From the NCBI GenBank assembly GCA_950295325.1, contig OX485804.1:69976033-70040032 (forward strand): 64,000 nt of DNA, written 5' to 3'. The DNA comes from Polytrichum commune. Its lineage: Eukaryota; Streptophyta; Polytrichopsida; Polytrichales; Polytrichaceae. Below, piece by piece: positions 60,094 through 64,000 of the stretch (within the stretch, counting starts at the first letter, position 1; every line of letters starts with the position of its first letter). Below the pieces are notes generated by a model. That model saw nothing but the letters and a program-made list of their open reading frames with translations, did no database searches and was not told the origin of the DNA. Made by a program: the position numbers and the translations under genes.

Positions 60094-63074
60094 ATAAATA
60101 AAACTCCCAACCCAATACAGATCCCCCCCCCCCACTAACTACCCCAAACAAGGCCCATACATAATAACCGGCTACTGAAATTTATTATTGGTTATTAAAT
60201 ATAGTGTCTACGTCCTGCAAAGGGCGAAGTAGTTTTACATCTAACACCACTGCCGTAAGGCATGGCCTAGGATGTTCTACGAACATACACTTTATTCACT
60301 CCGGCCTCCTCTAGAGACCGGAGTTCTTCTTCTTATGACATTAAGATCCTAAAGCAAGCACTCCTTTGTATGTAGACCCCGGTTACGTATCCTCATGAGA
60401 AGAGGAATAAAATTGTTGGGAAACCTAGTAGTGTTGCTGCTCATTGCCTGTTGGTTGGTGCTCATACATTCATGTGTTTATGTTTGATCTTGCACCCTTT
60501 CTGTGTTAAACTTTGTATGCGGTTCTACTCTTTAGTGTGCATTTTCTAAGTCTAACAGTCCCAAAAATGTAACCCTATTTTTTATTTTTTATTTTAATAT
60601 ATATTTTCAATCACCAAAATACTGATTGCAATCCTCACTTCGCCTCATTCGTTCAATCATTGTCAAATTGATTTGACATAGACTTAGCATGTATTGGAGC
60701 TTGCTTACAAAGTTACATTCAACACCTAGGGTCGAATCGGATCCTCTTCACGATTTCCAAGTGAACTTCCATGGTGGTGAGAAATCTCCATGGGAAGGAA
60801 ATGTGACAACAAGGAGGGAGAATTGAACTGAGCACATCCGGTCCCTCGGGGTTGGGGATATAAGAGAGGGAGTGATATTACACACGGTGATATTATAGAG
60901 GTTAGGGTGTATTTTATTATTTTCATTATAAATGCCCTCCCCCCTTCCTCCCTACCTCAAAGGAATTAATGTGTATGTATATGTGTATTTAAGGTGGGTT
61001 AAAGTGGGATGGGGAAGGGGGAAGTGCCATCATGCCAACGGTGAGTACTAAGTGATGAGCGGTAACTTGTGTGTTGTTAGAGAGGGAAAATATTTGGATA
61101 TACGCCCACTAGTAGCCTATGACCGTGGTATTTTGACATAGGTAGTAGCATCTTTGTTTGTAATCACACAAAGTGCAATCAACCTAATGAATGCCCTACT
61201 TTACTTTTAACATCAAGAACCACAAGCTTGACATAAGGTTTTTGAAAGTATTTGTAATATTTTTGATAGATTCAACATTCAACTTCTTTAAAAAAGGTGG
61301 AAACACATTTCAAGATAACATATTTAAGTAAAACTGGACTAAGGCCGAGTCCAGAATAGATATGAGAATGCCATAAAAATAATGGTATGATCTAGTCATT
61401 TCTTTTTCATAAAGAAAATTGTATCTAAAATAAATAATTTTTAATTTTTTCTTTAAAAAAACTGTAATAAATGTAGAAAAAGCATCTTGAATACGTCGAT
61501 AGAAAGTCCAAATAAGAAGTTACGGATGAATAAAATAAGGGACTTTTGTATCAAGAATATAATTTGAATGTAAAAATTTATCTTCCGTAAATGGAAATAC
61601 AGAGGGAATAGATTGAGTACTAGCTCACTCCGGAAAACAAGGATTTTTTACTTGTATAATTTTTTTTCTTTCTAGAATGACAATAACTGCTTCCCAAAGT
61701 GCTCTTCAATACAAATTTACTATGGTGATAATTCTCCAAAAAAATTATTAAACTTTATCTTCCAATTTTGTTAATTTTCTCGTAACGTATTTTATGAATG
61801 AAAAGGTTTGATATGAATTTTTTTGGTGTAAATTTGAATTTTCTTATTTTAAAAAATTAATTTTATTTTAAAAAAATTATAAGCAACTTCAAAAATATCA
61901 TCTTGAAATAGAAGTGAATATAAAAATGATGTTTTCAAAATTAAAAAAATTGTAGCTTCTCAATCTTAAATAAAACTTCTGCTATGGTTCTCATAGGACT
62001 AACCTCTTAGAATATAGTATGGTACATGGTGCAATTTATTATGAGAATAAAACCAAGTAAATGTTAAAGAAAATCTGAATGTTATATTTTAAAATATTTA
62101 ATTATTTTTTCTCTTATTTTTTAAACATATTTTATAAAATTCATTTGTTTGCTCTCCTAACTTTCAAGATAAGATGTTTAAAAACAAATTAGTCAGTACA
62201 CTTGTAATTCATTTTTATTTTGAAATATTTAGGATTCATTTTCAGTAAAAACACTCTATATATAGTTAAACCTCTTTTATTTCAACTGGAATAGGATTAA
62301 CTAAATAGATTTATAAAGAAAGGGAAATAATAGATGGTAAAACAACAATTGAATAGCCTAAGGACCAAAAAAGGGGACTCATACATTTCTTCTTAAATAT
62401 ACGTTTAATTTATTCAGATATTGTCTTTTTAAAATAATTTTACAGCACACATATATAATTCTTTATTTCTATTAGTATAGTCCTCATTTTTATACTAATT
62501 TATTTTCAAAAATGGTAAGTTAATAAAAAAGAAAGAGGATTTCCACTTTGTAATTATATTTATACTTCCAAAGTTTCTAAGCACTTAAAGCTTGTTATAG
62601 CAGCGTACATTATCTGAACAATACTATTTGTAATGATTATTTTTTCGTGCAAATTTTTCAGTAGTTCTTTTGATTTTACCTCTAACAAAACCGAGAATTT
62701 TAATTCAATTCTAATTGACTTTTGTAATTCCAAGTTAAATCACTATCTATTGAAAGTGAGCAAGTACTCACTTGTTTTATATCAACACCATCAAAAATTT
62801 CTAAACGATGATCTTCCGGCCCTAGAGTAAAAAAATTATAATTCAAATGTACTATTTGATTAGTACCTCCACAACCTTAAAAAGGGTGAACAACCTAAAG
62901 GAATTTTGGTGAATATGAATTGGTGAAGAAATGTCTCCATAGGGAACATGAAAGACGTTGGCCAATGTGACATTCCATTTTCTGAGTACCAAGTATATAG
63001 TAGATGATCGTATATGGGCAATCATATCCCTTACTTCAATATGATTATCTCTAATTATTATTTTGTCACAAAAT
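60094..63074. other. Very AT-rich gene-poor DNA
   Basis: A 13-base C tract follows directly at 60123-60135. A small hairpin CTCCGGCCTC, CTCTAGAGA, CCGGAGTTC is at about 60300-60326 and could belong to the 3' part of the relic. From about 61.2 to 62.9 kb the DNA is strongly AT-rich with homopolymer A and T runs and no coding signal. Confidence 0.45.
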
Positions 63075-63665
63075 CCTTGAAGGTTGTGATGTACCCTAGT
63101 CGTACGTTAATTAAGAGATTTATTGATGGATGGATGGATTGGGGAAGAATGATGACTGACCATACTTTGATGTACTTAGCATCTGAGTGGATGGTCATTG
63201 GGTCAGACAACCCATGGACAGATTGTGCAGGGGAGTTAGACAATTTCCAATGGAAGATCTTTGCGTTGGACTTAGACAACTCTAAGCGGAGGGATGTTAT
63301 TCATTGGAGTTAAACAACTCTCAATGAATAGATGAATTCAATTGGAATTAGACGGTTCCAATTTGAAGAATGGATGAATGAACCAAGTTGGAGTGAGACA
63401 ATTCCAACTCAAAGAATGTAAATGAGTAAGAAGATGGAAGAAGGTTTTAGAGGAACCAAAGATAGGAGATTCATAGTAGAGCGAAAGCTAGAGCTATGAA
63501 TATAAGACATTTACCATATTTGAAACTAGAAAGTAAGAGTAGTGCCATTGACATATGAAGAAGCCCTGGAGCGGAGAGAGAGGATGTTTTTGGTCTCTCT
63601 CCTATGGTCAGATGGTTCGAGCTTATAGTCAATCACATTGTATTTGTTTAGGGTGAAATTCTTAT
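63075..63665 (+). repeat. Dispersed stem-loop element, copy 2
   Basis: This is the second copy of the element at 46650-47470. Shared features are TCCTTGAAGG, ATTGGGTCAGACAACCCA, the word GGATGTTATTCATTGGAG, and GGTCTCTCTCCTATGG near the end. Stem-loop units include TTGGACTTAGACAACTCTAA (63268-63287), TTGGAATTAGACGGTTCCAA (about 63342-63361) and TTGGAGTGAGACAATTCCAA (about 63386-63405). It has fewer units than copy 1. Confidence 0.7.
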
Positions 63666-64000
63666 AATATACTCTATTGAAATTTCACATTGTATGGGGT
63701 GTAAATGTTTATTGTATTATTTACAAACGATTGAGGTACGTGACAAACTTGTTCTTTAAACCATTCTTTGACATGTTTTACAATAAGTGTGTCTACAAAT
63801 AACACAAACTCCCATTTCTCTAAATTTTGATAATTGATAGATCTTGAAAACCATGTAGCTTGGAAAAACAAAATTTTTTCTGCTAATCAATATAAGATTC
63901 ATAATTAACATGATTCATTTTGGAGCCAAATTATTAACATGTTTTTGTACTTGTTGAATACATTCAGCTATATTGATAATTTCCTTTGCATGAAATAATA
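63666..64000. other. AT-rich right edge of the window
   Basis: No gene or repeat is recognised here. The single short minus-strand ORF has no motif. Confidence 0.35.

Noticed and set aside
59706-60110. 134-codon minus-strand membrane-like ORF
   Set aside because: The plus strand shows the more protein-like frame with motif-like order; the hydrophobic minus frame is its complement.

Overview
The window looks like nuclear DNA of a land plant. Five genes can be rebuilt across GT-AG introns (5 to 11 exons each), and their products match plant families: a caprin-related RGG protein, an MCTS1/MCT-1 PUA protein, the thylakoid-lumen cyclophilin CYP38, an ArfGAP of the AGD5/NEVERSHED type, and the 26S proteasome ATPase RPT4. 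A sixth multi-exon gene encodes a pentatricopeptide repeat (PPR) protein closest to Arabidopsis At2g35130. Summed exon lengths are a multiple of three in every model, which supports them. Telobox-like AAACCCTA motifs near several gene starts also fit a plant. Low gene density, many AT-rich decayed repeats, and divergent transit peptides beside highly conserved cores suggest a non-flowering plant, possibly a moss, but I cannot fix the lineage.

Layout. From 1 to 8.5 kb there is repeat-rich DNA: a pair of about 410-bp inverted arms (1.14-1.56 and 4.95-5.36 kb), several tandem arrays, and one weak short ORF beside a double telobox. Four genes follow on the minus strand: the caprin-like gene (8.5-10.9 kb), MCTS1 (15.5-17.4 kb), CYP38 (22.3-26.3 kb) and AGD5-like (28.6-34.0 kb). 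Two or three genes follow on the plus strand: RPT4 (38.0-43.1 kb), the PPR gene (49.2-54.5 kb) and a single-exon 355-codon Arg/Glu-rich ORF of unknown function (55.2-56.3 kb). The rest, to 64 kb, is AT-rich repeat-bearing DNA with a decayed retroelement-like fragment near 59.7-60.1 kb.

The genes do not form an operon or an evident pathway. They are independent housekeeping genes: translation and RNA binding (caprin-like, MCTS1), photosystem assembly (CYP38), vesicle traffic (AGD5), protein turnover (RPT4) and probably organellar RNA processing (PPR).

I found no convincing complete new system. The most unusual items are two copies of a repeat built from roughly 20-nt stem-loops with a conserved AGAC loop (46.8-47.2 and 63.2-63.4 kb), tandem units carrying splice-site-like sequence inside the PPR gene intron, a foldback element at 43.8-44.7 kb, an inverted-repeat element at 19.46-20.04 kb, and the 355-codon charged ORF.
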